64,000 nucleotides of DNA from Podospora pseudoanserina. Taxonomy: Eukaryota; Ascomycota; Sordariomycetes; Sordariales; Podosporaceae. Position numbers and translations under genes: made by a program. The notes under the pieces are model-generated. The model saw only the letters and a list, made by a program, of their open reading frames with translations, was not told where the DNA came from and ran no database searches. This document shows positions 10,131-20,884 of this stretch, piece by piece; the stretch's first letter is position 1, and each line of letters opens with the position of its first letter. The DNA lies in assembly GCF_035222485.1 (NCBI RefSeq), contig NC_085920.1, forward strand, positions 1,178,001 through 1,242,000, in the 5' to 3' direction.

Positions 10131-12899
10131 ATGGCTTCTCTTGGTGGTAACATTTTGCCCCTCGTTGGCTTCAACCTTCATGCATTCTTTACCGGCATCA
10201 CCGGCGGCCTACTTTTCTTCGCCGGTCTTATCAAGCTTTCCCACAAGAGGGCTTCACAGAAGTCGGATCAGAAGCGTCAGGATGATGATGAGCCGGGCCT
10301 CGTCAGCGCGCTCCTCCTTTTCTGTTATGGCTGCTTCTTCAAGCCGCATTCTGGTAGTGGCAAAGCCAACCAGCAAGGCGCTCTCGAGTCCTTCTACGCA
10401 GGCCAGGCTTCAGCGGTACGGCTCCCCAAGATGATAGGCTTTCAAATGTACCTAGTATGTCCCACTGACCAATATACTTCCACAGTACGATGTGACCAGA
10501 AAGCTACTCCTCAGAGGCCGTGAGGACATGCTGGCCCTTGCGGCTGCTCAGCTCCTTCACAAGACCAAAAGTGAAAGCCGAAAGGCGGGAAGCAGACGTA
10601 TCTGGGTCGATGTACGAGAGACTCTGTCCTCTCCGCCGCTTGAAACCATCTAACGTCCTCCCAGGTTGGCGGTGGCACAGGCTGGAATATCGAGGCCATG
10701 TCGCAGTTTGTCAACGTCCCTGAATTCTTCAGCACTGTCTATCTTGTCGACCTCTCACCGTCGCTCTGCGCAGTGGCAGAGAAGAGATTCTCGCGCCTCG
10801 GTTGGGACAACGTCAAAATCATATGCCAAGACGCTCGCAAATTCCGGCTGGAAGACTATGAAAATGGTCTCTCCGGTCCAGGATCGCCAGGGTCCTCAAC
10901 TCCCAAGAGCTACTTTGATCAGAAGCGTCCCGAGCACGGCGGTGCTGACTTGATCACCATGTCTTACAGCTTGTCCATGATTGTGGGTGTCCAAGTCAAC
11001 CTCGGAAAGCATCACAGGGGATACTGACATGAACAACAACAGCCTGACTATTACTCCGTCATTGACTCATTGACATCCCTTCTTTCTCCGGATGGACTTC
11101 TCGGGGTTGTCGACTTTTACGTTCAGTCCAAAGCTGACTTTACTTACCGCAACTGGACGGGTGGTATGATCGGCCGTCACGTCAACTACCTCTCACGAAC
11201 CTTTTGGAGGGCCTGGTTCGATCTCGACCGTGTTGCTCTCGAGCCCGCCCGCCGAGACTACCTCGAGTACAAATTCGGCACCGTTCTCACGGCCAACTTG
11301 CGCAATACCGCTCTCGGGTCCATCCCCTATTACGTCTGGCTAGGCTGTCACAAGAAGCCCTTCTCCTCATCCAGCCTCCCCGAGGAGATCATCCAGCGAA
11401 TCGACGCCCTAGCCACCGAGTCCCCCTACCTGCTCCCATCCGACTCCCACAGCAGCAAAAAGCAGCAAAACGTCATCACCGCCAAACTCACCCGCGCGAT
11501 AGAGCGGACAGCCCCCGAAATCCGCTCCAAAGCCTTCGACGCCGCCATCCAAAACCTCTCCGCCAACCTCCCCTTGCCCTCCTTCTTTTATCAAAACCAC
11601 CACTGGCGCATCTACTACGACGACCAGCTCCCAAAACACACCCAGTTCAACAACGAGTACATCTACGCCTTCACCTGGGAAGACTCCCGCGTCGACCGCG
11701 AGATCCTCAAGCTCGGCCGCGACGACGTCGTGCTCGCCATCACCAGCGCGGGCGACAACATCCTCTCGTACGCGTTGCAGTCCCCGGCCCGCATCCACGC
11801 CATCGACCTGAACCCCAGCCAGAACCACCTCCTCGAGCTAAAAGCAGCCTCCTTCACCGCTTTGTCTCATGCCGACTTCTGGAAGATTTTCGGCGAGGGC
11901 AAACACGAAAATTTCCGCGCGCTTCTCATCACAAGATTGTCCCCCCACCTCTCCAGCCGGGCGTTCCAGTACTGGCTCGACAACTCTTTTATCTTCACCA
12001 ACCCCACGTCCAGGGGGTTATACGACACCGGCGGCTCCCGCCACGCCATCCGCGCATTTAGATACACCTCCCGTCTCTTTCGCTGCCGTTCAGCCGTCAC
12101 CTCCCTCCTAAACAGCAAAACCCTCATCGAACAACGCGAGATCTGGCACAGCAAAATCAGGCCTGCACTGCTCAGTCCCCTGGTGAGCAACCTCCTCGTC
12201 AGCACGGAAGCCTTCCTCTGGAAAGCCCTCGGCGTGCCAAAGAACCAGCTCGCCATGATCGAGGCCGATCACGGCAGCAGCCGCGCCGTGAAGGTTGGCC
12301 TGGCCAAGAGCACGAGGGCGCACGCGATATGGCATTACATGGTCAACACGCTTGACCCTGTAGTTGAAAAGACGCACATTGCGGTTGATAACCCTTACTA
12401 CCTCGTCTGCATGACGGGGGGGTTCACAAAGAAGTGTCATCCTGATTATCTATCCCGCGCTGCGCACAAGAAACTTTCCCAGCCTGGGGCGTTTGAGGGG
12501 TTAAGGATACACACTGATGAGATTGACGAGGTGATTGCGAGAATGGCGCCTGGGACGGTGACAGTAGCGGTGCTGATGGATAGCATGGATTGGTTCGACC
12601 CGGACACAGACGCGGCGGGGAGGCAGATTGAAAAGGTTAACAGGGCCTTGAAGACGGGTGGGAGGGTCCTGGTGAGGAGCTCAGCTTTGAGGCCGTGGTA
12701 TATCAAGGAGTTTGAAAAGAGGGGGTTTGTGGGCGAGAGGGTGGGGAATAGGGGGGTGGGAGAGTGTATCGATCGGGTGAATATGTATGCCAGCTGCTGG
12801 GTTTGTACCAAGGTGGATAACCTGCCGCCGCCGACGCCGGGGGGGAGCGAGGGGGAGCAGAGAACTGGCGGAGAGGAGGTGGATGTTTGGAGCTTGTGA
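10131..12899 (+). CDS. bta1: Betaine-lipid (DGTS) synthase, BtaB-BtaA fusion
   Basis: Four exons, 10131-10415, 10486-10611, 10665-10982 and 11043-12899, are all in phase 0 and give 861 residues. The third intron uses a GTGGGT donor. The N-terminus has a hydrophobic segment (GFNLHAFFTGITGGLLFFAG), likely an ER anchor. Next is a SAM-dependent methyltransferase (BtaB-like) with motif I VGGGTGWNIE at about residue 138, followed by YLVDLSPSLC. The C-terminal half from about residue 430 is DUF3419/BtaA-like (YIYAFTWEDSRVDREILKLG, SAGDNILSYAL, HAIDLNPSQ). In fungi and algae, BTA1 makes diacylglyceryl-N,N,N-trimethylhomoserine. The BtaA part moves the 3-amino-3-carboxypropyl group of SAM to diacylglycerol and the BtaB part N-methylates it three times. 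In fungi the pathway is induced by phosphate limitation and DGTS replaces phosphatidylcholine; regulation here is not visible. Length and domain order fit fungal homologues. Confidence 0.93.
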
Positions 12900-14601
12900 C
12901 GCATGGTTTGAGGGTTTCTTGGAGATAAGGGACAGCAAAATTGAGCGTGGCAGAGACAGCGATTGAATGAAATGATTTCTTGTTTTGTTTGCTTTTAAAG
13001 CCTGAACTCCCTAATCATAAAAAACAGAATTGAATGATCACAACTAAACCAACAGCATTGAACATGACGACACCCGCGCTTCAGAGTAGATCTGATAACT
13101 CCCAGACCCCTGTCTATCCGTCCCCCACGAAATGGCTCGTGCGCCTAGCGCCCGGAAACAATGTTTCCCGTGGGGCGCTGTGGCTGTGCACGTCGCTACA
13201 GCACCTGCAGCGGCGACGCTAGCTTCCGAGGTCCCACGCCGCATAAGCCACTACTTTGACAGTACCGTAGGGCTGATCAATCAGATCGTGATCCTCGATC
13301 TTTGACGGCAAGGTCATTCAAGGTGGGGCTATCAAACTAGAGCAAGAAACGAAACATGGAAACAAAAAAAGCTTACCTGGATTCTAGTTTTCTGCCCTGT
13401 GTCAGCCTGATGCGCAAGGTTCCCGGGTTGCTCCGTTCATATGCACGATATGGTGAGGCGAGCAATTCATGATGGCTGATGTCAATGCTGGCGGGGTTGG
13501 CTGGCTCACTTGAGTGTATCGGTGTTTTGGCCAAACTATGGCTTCTGAAAACAATGATGCAACCATGGACACAGTCATCTAAACACTTCGGACCTAGAGA
13601 GCGGTCCAATCCGGCTTCACCATTGGTGGAACGGGTCTGTTGGCCTGGCGTGGAAAGCAGCTCCATGCGGACACTAGGTTGGAGATCGGGCCTCTTGATC
13701 CTCATCAAAGCCCCTACCACTCGGTATGATCGATGTGATCTGCAGAGCTCGACGAATTCCATGTCACTGCTCCCTGGGAGTACGTTGCCAACATCCACCA
13801 GTGGCTTGGCTCGAGAGTGATGATGATGGCATGCCCTTCCACCCTCCATCTCACTGTTCAGAAAGCCTAACGGATGTCACGGAAAGCTTCGGGCATCACC
13901 ATACACTCGCGGTGAGCAAACATCTCATCGCTGTCAAGGGGGCTGGTGTACTGAAGGTGTGGTGGGTGAGTTGTCGTCAAGGGTGCCACGTTCGATATCG
14001 AGATCTGCTTCTCGAGATTTCTCCTCCAGATAGCAGCTTTCCGGCCAATCGGAGGTTATTCTCTCGCGTCTATAGCGCTTAAAAAGCCACTTATTTCCGA
14101 TTTTGTCGATTTTGTCTATGTTTCCTGTTGGCAGATGTGGTGATGTGGCAGAGGGTCGCGGTAGTCGGCTCCCGAGTAGGCGAGTGGCTGAGCCTCGTTA
14201 TAGGAGCAAGGGTTGGGACAAGGCCACCTCCCCATTGGTGGGCTGACAGGAAGGTAGTACCAACAAGCCAATGATAGCAACACATCAGTTCCAAGCCAAC
14301 GGGTTGCCGTCCGGAAGCCCTGAGAACCGTTTGTGGCTCTGGGTAACTTGCTGCGTTTCGAACCGGGCCTTGTAGGGCAGTTGTGCAGGGCTGGCAACCA
14401 TTCCTCCATCCATGATGCACCACTGCCGGATCCATCGCGGATGCTTCCATCTCTTCGAGGCTGCCTCAATTGTCTGCTTTGTATTAATAACTTCGCGATG
14501 GGGCCGTCTGTCGAAAATGGCCACACAGGTCATATCCGTCGGTATCCCGTACCTTATTATAACTTCGACGCCGCTTGACTGATACGTCACAACCCCCAAA
14601 T
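12900..14601. other. Intergenic region upstream of the Zn2Cys6 factor
   Basis: About 1.7 kb between two plus-strand genes. Several open frames exist on both strands, but none shows a domain or a splice-consistent model. It presumably holds the synthase 3' UTR and the promoter of the transcription factor. Confidence 0.5.
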
Positions 14602-16358
14602 ATGTCGAACGCATCGTCACCTGTGACGACGTCCCCTCAACCGGATGTCCAGAAAGCATCGAGAGTCTGTCTCAACTGCAAGAGGAAGAAGAAAAAGTGT
14701 GACAAAGCGTTGCCGTCGTGCAGTCGTTGTGTCGAGTAAGTTTTCGGCCCCCACTTCCCGAATATCAACGTTGCTGACAGGGGCCTCTTTCTGAACCGGG
14801 CAGATCATATCAATTCTGCCAGCATGAGGACGACATTGTTGCTGGAAATCCTGTGACGGCTGGGTATCTGTATGGAGGAGTGTCTTCGCCGCTTGGGAAT
14901 CCGGTCCAGCTTCATCGACAATCACCATTAGCCTGGGGTGGGAATCTGCGTCCTTCTTTGGTTGCCAGCATTCGGTCGGCAGATAATATCAACTTGTACG
15001 CCCTCCAATGTGTTATCGACATTCTCGATAGTCGCCAGGGTGTTGAACAGACGGTTTTGGCCTTTTTCGAGGGCCCCAACGCCAGCTGGTTCAGCATTAT
15101 CGATCGTTCAAATTTCGAGAGGTTACGGGAGGATTTCTGGACCAGCCCATCAGCGGAAACATGTGTTTTGATACTTTGCATGTCGCTGATCTCCCGTCCA
15201 ACGATTTCGAGCCCGGGCCCGACACCGATGGGCGATACCGTTTATCTGTCGGCCAAAACGCTCTTGAGTTTGGTCCAGAGCCAAAGTAGCCGCCCCATGT
15301 CCACCTCCTTTTTGCAGGCCGAACTCCTAGTCGCCATGTACGAGTACACTCAGGCTCTACCACAGCAAGCATATCTGTCTGTTGGGCGATGTTTCCAGAT
15401 GAGCCGCGCTCTCGGTTGGCAGGATAAGTCGTACTGGGGCCCAAACAACATGGCAACTATACCAAAGATCCTCAAGCTCCATTCGATCCTGTGGTGGGCA
15501 ATGGTGTATATCGACAACCATCTTCATGCTGCATATCAGGAGTCCAAGTTCCCCTTGCATGCTCCCACCCTCGGACTCGAATTCGAGATACCCCAGCCAG
15601 AAACTTTCGGCCAATTTGCGCCGACGCCATCGCAGCTTCAAATTCAGAGTGTTGGTGCAGCATATTGTGACGGCAACTCTCACCATATCGACGGCATGGT
15701 TTTCCCCGAGGCAACATCTGCGTTCAATCTGAACACCGCTCTTAGCCCGCTGATGTTGTCGGAACGCCACGAGGAACTCTCGGATGCTGTCTGGCAGCAC
15801 ACTCTCGACGTCTTCCAGACTCCGTGGAGTACTGGCGACCGGAGCGGGGCGATGAGCACCAACTTGATGTAAGTATTCGGGTTTCCTTTCACCGAGCGTC
15901 ATCTGGCCAAACCTGACTGACTTTTAGAGCCATGCTGAAACTCAACCAATCTGGCCTTCTTGCTGGATCGGCGGGGACCGATCCGCACTTTACCAGCCCT
16001 GCTGAGAATATCAGGAAGGCTATCGCGTACCTCCATAATGAGGCGGCGAACTTGCCGAGTTTCCAAGAGCGATTGGCACGGGGGAGGGTGGCTCCTTTCT
16101 GGGCTTTTGCGGCGTACTATGCATCGCTTTTGCTCATTTCTCATGGTGAAACGGAGCTCGAAATGGCGGCGGACTGGCTTCAGAAGGTTATCGATTTGAA
16201 GAACATGCTGCACATTTGCGCTGGAAGGTGGAAGATTGCTGGTAAGCCTTTCCGAGTGTAGATGGCGTGGACTTGTCACTGATATGTTTGCTCCAGAACG
16301 TTATGTTTATTTGCTCGACCAGCAGCTTGGTGTCCGGCTGGGCACCTATGTCGGATGA
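14602..16358 (+). CDS. Zn2Cys6 binuclear cluster transcription factor
   Basis: Four exons, 14602-14735, 14804-15868, 15928-16241 and 16297-16358, give 524 residues ending LGTYVG. All junctions are frame-consistent (CVE/SYQF, TNLI/AML, IAE/RYVY). The cluster starts at residue 24: CLNCKRKKKKCDK then C-SR-C-VESYQF-C, spacing CX2CX6CX6CX2CX6C; the first intron splits it after the fifth cysteine. The rest resembles the fungal-specific transcription factor region (helical, with ELLVAMYEYTQALPQQAYLS and a GRCFQMSRALGW motif typical of the middle homology region). No metabolic cluster surrounds it, so its targets cannot be inferred. At 524 residues it is on the short side for the family but not obviously truncated. 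Confidence 0.88.
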
Positions 16359-18107
16359 TTTTCTTTTCGCATTTTTGGCGTCGTGGGCTAGGAACAAGAT
16401 ACCCGTTTTTTTGGAGATTTGGTGTGGTTTTCGGATTGTGTGCAACGGGGAGAGCTGACAGAGTTCTTTGGTCATGTTGTGGACGGCTTGCATGAAGCAC
16501 TCCTTTTCTATCTCGTGAGATCGAACGCAGGCGTCTGGGTTGGCAGTTTTCGGTACTTTTCTTTCGCTCATTTGTTGACAAGTCATTTTCGTTTCTTTTC
16601 GTCTTTGGCATTCGGGCGGGTTGGAAAGCTGCCAAGTTGGATACTGCCGACTGGTTTTTGTTGTTGAAAGGGTTGGGTTTCTGCTTTGCATGGTACTTTC
16701 CTTGTGTTTGGGGATGTGAATTAGAGTTTCCTAGCTTCTTATCAGCGGCGTCTTCAAATTATCTCGATCAGCCACAGCATTTAGACCTGTCTCGGTGAAT
16801 AAGGAAAGACCGATCATGTGAGGTGCTACTTCCCCTCGCTTTTTGAAATTGGTGAGATGGTTTGTCGCGATGAAATATCGCCTCATCGTGGATGATACGT
16901 CCGACATTGTGCCCAGATTTGGGGACGGAGATTCCTTCATGGCATGACAACGGCGGGAAACAAAGCTCTGTCAGGAGAGTCGAGTTTCTTCATGAACAAT
17001 CCGACTCATGACGGACAGTAGAAACTTTGGCAGAGATCGAGAGAAAAAGGAAGCATGCAGAGCAAAAAATGAAGGGATCACAGTATGAAGCAGGGAAAAT
17101 GATAAGCAAAACGAAGATGAATAGTTACCGGAGCAAGGAAACAAATATATTATACAAAAAGAGCTTCAGCATACCATGTTCAACAACGTAACCCCACGCC
17201 ACCAACAAACCATCCTCATACTCCAGGGTCCCAACAAACGCTCCTATTCTAGCCTTTGCTGCCTTGAAGGGGTTCCACTGACTTCGGACCTGCGTGGCAT
17301 ACTGGCCGGGAGGAAAACCAAGCGGCCGCTCCCGCAGATGGCCATTGGTGGTTTGAACAGGTTGAAAGGTGAAGAGCAACCGACGAGTGAGGCTGATGAG
17401 GTTGCTAGCGCCTGTTAAAAGGAAAAGGGACTACAATGCCCGGCGGGTTGAGCTTGGTGCTGCTTCACCCTTGGTGACCGGGTGGCCAACAGACTTCATA
17501 ATACACACTTAGCAAGGAAGGATGGCGAAAGTAAGAGAGGAGGGAGCCTCAATGAGTGCCACGAGAACGAGAACAACCGAGGAGTCCCATGAATCCCTCT
17601 TCTGGGTCATGTAACAGGAAAAAAGGCCCATGCCCTGTTGGTGACCTATCCACCTGCTTGCGTTCGGATCATAGAAGATGCCGGCATCCTCCTTACCCAT
17701 TCCAGAAAATTAATTAATCCCCCAACCCCCAAGCGACCCTTGATCAGAGAGGGGGCGGGAGATCGCCAAAACGTAGTATCAGCGTCATGTATTACCAACT
17801 TCCGACGCAAACTCTCCAATACACCAGTAATAACACCCCAAACTGTTTTGTTCACCAACAAAGCCCCACACAAAACACAGTTCATCCCATGACGATACCT
17901 AGTTGCCGAGAACATGGGTCGATGCGGCACCCGTAGGGTTACACAAGGGTAAACCTACGACGGAGAAGCTGAACCTGGTTCCCGGTTGGCTGCGGAAAGA
18001 CCGTGCCGTTGGGATACAACTTGCATCGCTTCCCGGGAGTGTCAGCTTCCGGCGTGCGCCACAATTATCTTGCAGATGGAAGCTTGAACATCCGGGCGGG
18101 AAGCTGG

Positions 18108-18566
18108 TCGAATGAGAGAGCTCGTTGGTTCTTCAACTGGGGCTTAGCTGCATATGTAAATCTAACACCATCATCACATTATCAGCGTTGCATCATGGGC
18201 AAAAAAATGATGCAGACTTCAACGTGACACAAAAATTCTAGTTGAAAATAGAAAAGCATGCCAAATAGGCAATACGTCTCGATAGATAGTTCGACACGCC
18301 TAGGAACAATTATTGAACACCAAATTGAGTGAGTTGAAGGCATGTAACCATGGCGAAAAGGCGTTCAAGGATAGTATACATGTGTTAAAAGATGGTTGGA
18401 AAGCATGTGGACAAGGTGAAAATGCATTCAATATATATTATGTGTTCAAAGATAGTCGAAGCGCGTTAAAAGATAATGATCAGGCCTCGTCAATAGGCCT
18501 CAGACGAGTTGATCAATGTCTTGCTGGGGGTTTTGGTCGAATGAGAGCTTGTTGGTTTCTCTCAAG
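18108..18566 (+). repeat. Imperfect direct repeat pair, about 30 bp, 426 bp apart
   Basis: Both 18108-18140 and 18534-18566 contain TGGTCGAATGAGAG followed by a variant of (AG)CT(C/T)GTTGGTT(C/T)(C/T)TC. The copies differ by a small indel and a few substitutions. They bracket the first 21-bp repeat patch, so they may mark an old duplication or insertion boundary. Confidence 0.55.
18240..18500 (+). repeat. Degenerate 21-bp tandem repeat, patch 1 (encodes 7-residue repeat)
   Basis: From about 18333 the sequence divides into consecutive 21-nt units (one of 20 nt) starting GCATG/GCGTTC/GTGTTA/GCATTC/GTGTTC/GCGTTA, with the core (G)TTCAAAGATAGT. The plus-strand frame opening at 18313 reads the units as heptapeptides of the type AFKDSIH, VLKDGWK, ACGQGEN, VFKDSRS, ALKDNDQ. 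More degenerate units (GATAGATAGTTCGACACGCC) extend left to about 18240. The same core recurs at 19080-19210 and 31790-31905. I see no evidence that the 85-codon frame is a gene. Confidence 0.7.
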
Positions 18567-19079
18567 ATAGACGAAAACAGTTCATACGAAGAGTGAGAGG
18601 ACCGATCACCGTAAATGCCTATATGTTCGTTGGCCGAATAGACTGTAGTAATCCAATTAAGACGTCTCACTAACTCTTCTTCTCATCTTTTGGCTCTGGC
18701 GGAGTAAACATCCACTGAAGAGCGCTAACGTTCTTTTCTTCCCTGAGTACATTGATGCCCCGCCTCCCGAAGTGATATTCCAGCGTGCCTCCTCGCGAGC
18801 TCTGTTGATGTCACGGCCAAGAGCACGAGAGATAGTGCCGCCGCGAACGGCTGGTCGAGAAGAAAGTGATGTTGAGAAGAAATCAATGAAATAGAAAGGT
18901 TGGGAGTTTGTCGGTAGGTACGGTAAGATGGGTTTATTACGGATTGGGCTTTGCCAGCGATAAACTTTGGCAGCCAGGCCAAGTAGCTGCTTCATGAACA
19001 AACTATAAACTGACACGCTCCTCCCGAAATTACAGGCATTGCAAGCAAGTAAAACGTATCATTATTGTGGACTTACACC

Positions 19080-19210
19080 CTTTTAAAGAGAAAAAGGGGC
19101 TTGGAAGGAAACTTTTAGGCCTTTAAAGATAGTTCATGTGCCTTTGAGGATATTTGATAGGCCTATCAATTCTTCTTTTGAGGGATAGTTCAAAATATGA
19201 TGCGTGTTGA
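19080..19210 (+). repeat. Degenerate 21-bp tandem repeat, patch 2
   Basis: Units of 21 nt beginning AGGCCTTTAAAGATAGTTC and GTGCCTTTGAGGATATTTG, flanked by weaker units (GGGGCTTGGAAGGAAAC before, AGGGATAGTTCAAAATATG after). The core AAAGATAGTT matches patches 1 and 3. A further echo (GTTCAACACGCC near 19256) resembles the left end of patch 1. Not open in any frame. Confidence 0.65.
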
Positions 19211-19639
19211 CTTGTGCTGTGCCAATTACTTTGCGGAGAAGGTGACTGGGTAAAAGTTCAACACGCCACTCTCCGGTATCAAAAGCTGTTGAGCTTTTCA
19301 AACAATTCAATATTTCGTTCTATCAAAATTGGCCATCCTATACACGTTTTTAGCTTTACAACCTTGGAGTAAGCGTCGAACTATTTTGCAAGACACCAAA
19401 AGGGCCCATGCCCCCTTTTTACCCGCCTTTTTTATCACAAGCCAACACTAACACCGCCCGTTACCAAGGAGGACAACAAATGGAAAACGTGGTTTCGCAG
19501 AACCAAAAACTGGGATATTGGTTGTTGCCGTAGTCGTAGGTGGTTGCTATACAGGGAACAAATAAAACAAAACGAGCCCCCGCTCTTCTTTCCTCAAAGC
19601 CTCGGGTCCCAAAAGCACAATCTCTATTCCTTCTCCTGC

Positions 19640-20290
19640 TTAAGCCTTCCACAGTCTCTTGATGGTCTCGGTGATGCCGACATCGCTGGTCTCGTACTCG
19701 TAGAGGGCAAGGCCGACAACGACGGTGGCGGCGTTGAGGCCCCAGATGGCAGCCTTGCGGGCCCGGGGTGTTCTGTATTGGGGAACGTAATCGACGATGA
19801 TGTTCTGGAAGCCGGTGTGAGAGTGGATGAGGAGGGTGGCGCACAGGACGGCATCCATGGTGGGGTTGAGAGAGCCGGCGGCGAAAGGAGCGACGGTAAG
19901 GGGGATCAGGGACGCAGCGACGAGACGGTCAAAGGTCCAGTGGTAGGAGCCGTGCGAGGGAGAAGGGGGCGGTACGGGGGCAGCATCGTTGACTGTATGG
20001 GTTAGTTGGTGTCCTCACAAAGACATATATAGTGCCGTATATTCGTCGATTCCGGCCCCATCTCGGCTTAAGAAGATGCGCTCGTACCTGTGCCAACAAC
20101 ACGCTCTGCAACAAAATGTTAGTAAACAAAGCCCCGAACCAATACGTGGGTAGGAAAACGCACGGGGAAGAGGGGGGAGGAGGTCCCTCTTGGCGGTAGT
20201 GTGGAAAGCAGCACGCGCGATGATGCTGTTCTGGAGAGCAGGCTTTGTCGCAACCTGGCGCAGCAGGGAAGAGCGGGCGATGGAGGCCAT
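19640..20290 (-). CDS. sdh4: Succinate dehydrogenase membrane anchor, small cytochrome b subunit (Sdh4/CybS), mitochondrial
   Basis: Three exons, 20290-20164, an 18-nt microexon 20105-20088, and 19992-19640, give 165 residues. The splice reads LLPPLP/QRVVGT/VNDAAPVPPP. The N-terminus (MASIARSSLLRQVATKPALQ) is an Arg/Ser-rich mitochondrial presequence. The mature part has SHGSYHWTFDRL and three hydrophobic helices. Helix II carries the family's heme/quinone residues in LLIHSHTGFQNIIVDYV. Sdh4 with Sdh3 anchors complex II in the inner membrane and forms the ubiquinone site linking the TCA cycle to respiration. The microexon is in frame, so skipping it would remove QRVVGT and leave a frame-preserving junction. 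It is transcribed away from the mitochondrial tyrosyl-tRNA synthetase. Confidence 0.92.
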
Positions 20291-20884
20291 GATGACTGAA
20301 AAAGGTGGACGGCAACCAATTGATCGACTAAAAAACTGACTGGCTGGGTAGACGACGCCGGGACTGGGACGGCTTGGGCGGGCTTTGAAGACGACGACGA
20401 CAACGGCGACAACGAACTCGGAACGACGGAGACACAGGCCTGCGAAAATGGTTGCCGAATGTCCAATGCCAACTGAATGATCCCTCGGCAATCGGGACCT
20501 CTCTCTGCCAATCGTCTTGTCGTTGATGTCAGCCGAAGAACCCCACCTGGGTTCCGCTTCAAGCCAAGCTTCGGGTCGGACCGGATTTTCCAGACCCCGA
20601 GCAGCACCCCTCCAGACGTCACTGTCACAAGCCCAGAGCGGGCCCAGTGCAGGGACCCCTGTTCTAGGTGGGGGTGGCCCGAGCTTTTGGCCCAAAAATT
20701 TCGAGCTTGGAGCCCGCGACAGCGTGCATCGAGACGTCTGGGGGGTCTTGAATCTAGACGTTTCACTCAACATATCGACATATTACACGAGCTCTCACCC
20801 TTGTTCAGCAGGTAAAGGTGCCAGATCAGATCTTCGTAAGACTTCGTTGGCGGTAAAGCAACTTCACCACATTCAGCCGCCGCA
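20291..20884. promoter_or_regulatory. Shared divergent promoter region, sdh4 / mitochondrial TyrRS
   Basis: 594 bp between the two start codons; it must contain both 5' UTRs and promoters. CCAAT pentamers occur at 20316-20320, 20463-20467 and 20508-20512 on the plus strand. CCAAT is the binding core of the HAP/CBC complex, which in fungi controls respiratory genes, including yeast succinate dehydrogenase. Their function here is inference. No other ORF with support. Confidence 0.5.

Larger units (their letters stand above)
16359..19639. other. Gene-poor convergent spacer with degenerate repeats
   Basis: About 3.3 kb between the Zn2Cys6 factor and SDH4. Open frames of 60-160 codons occur, but none is recognisable. 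The notable contents are the 21-bp degenerate repeat patches (18240-18500 and 19080-19210) and an imperfect direct repeat of about 30 bp (18108-18140 and 18534-18566). Confidence 0.6.

Noticed and set aside
11204-12061. 285-codon Arg/Pro/His-rich frame
   Set aside because: It is an alternative frame of the GC3-rich betaine-lipid synthase exon.
13373-13849. 158-codon minus-strand frame and its plus-strand counterpart
   Set aside because: No domain, no splice model, no gene-like codon pattern; treated as spacer.
14340-14400. tRNA-like TTCGAACC segment
   Set aside because: No matching acceptor stem, anticodon arm or D-loop could be folded around it by eye.
18657-19016. 119-codon minus-strand frame between repeat patches 1 and 2
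   Set aside because: No recognisable family, and two overlapping frames look equally good; likely chance.
20015-20773. 252-codon minus-strand frame overlapping sdh4 and its promoter
   Set aside because: Only the part from 20290 downward matches Sdh4; the upstream part is non-conserved and would place coding sequence in the divergent promoter.
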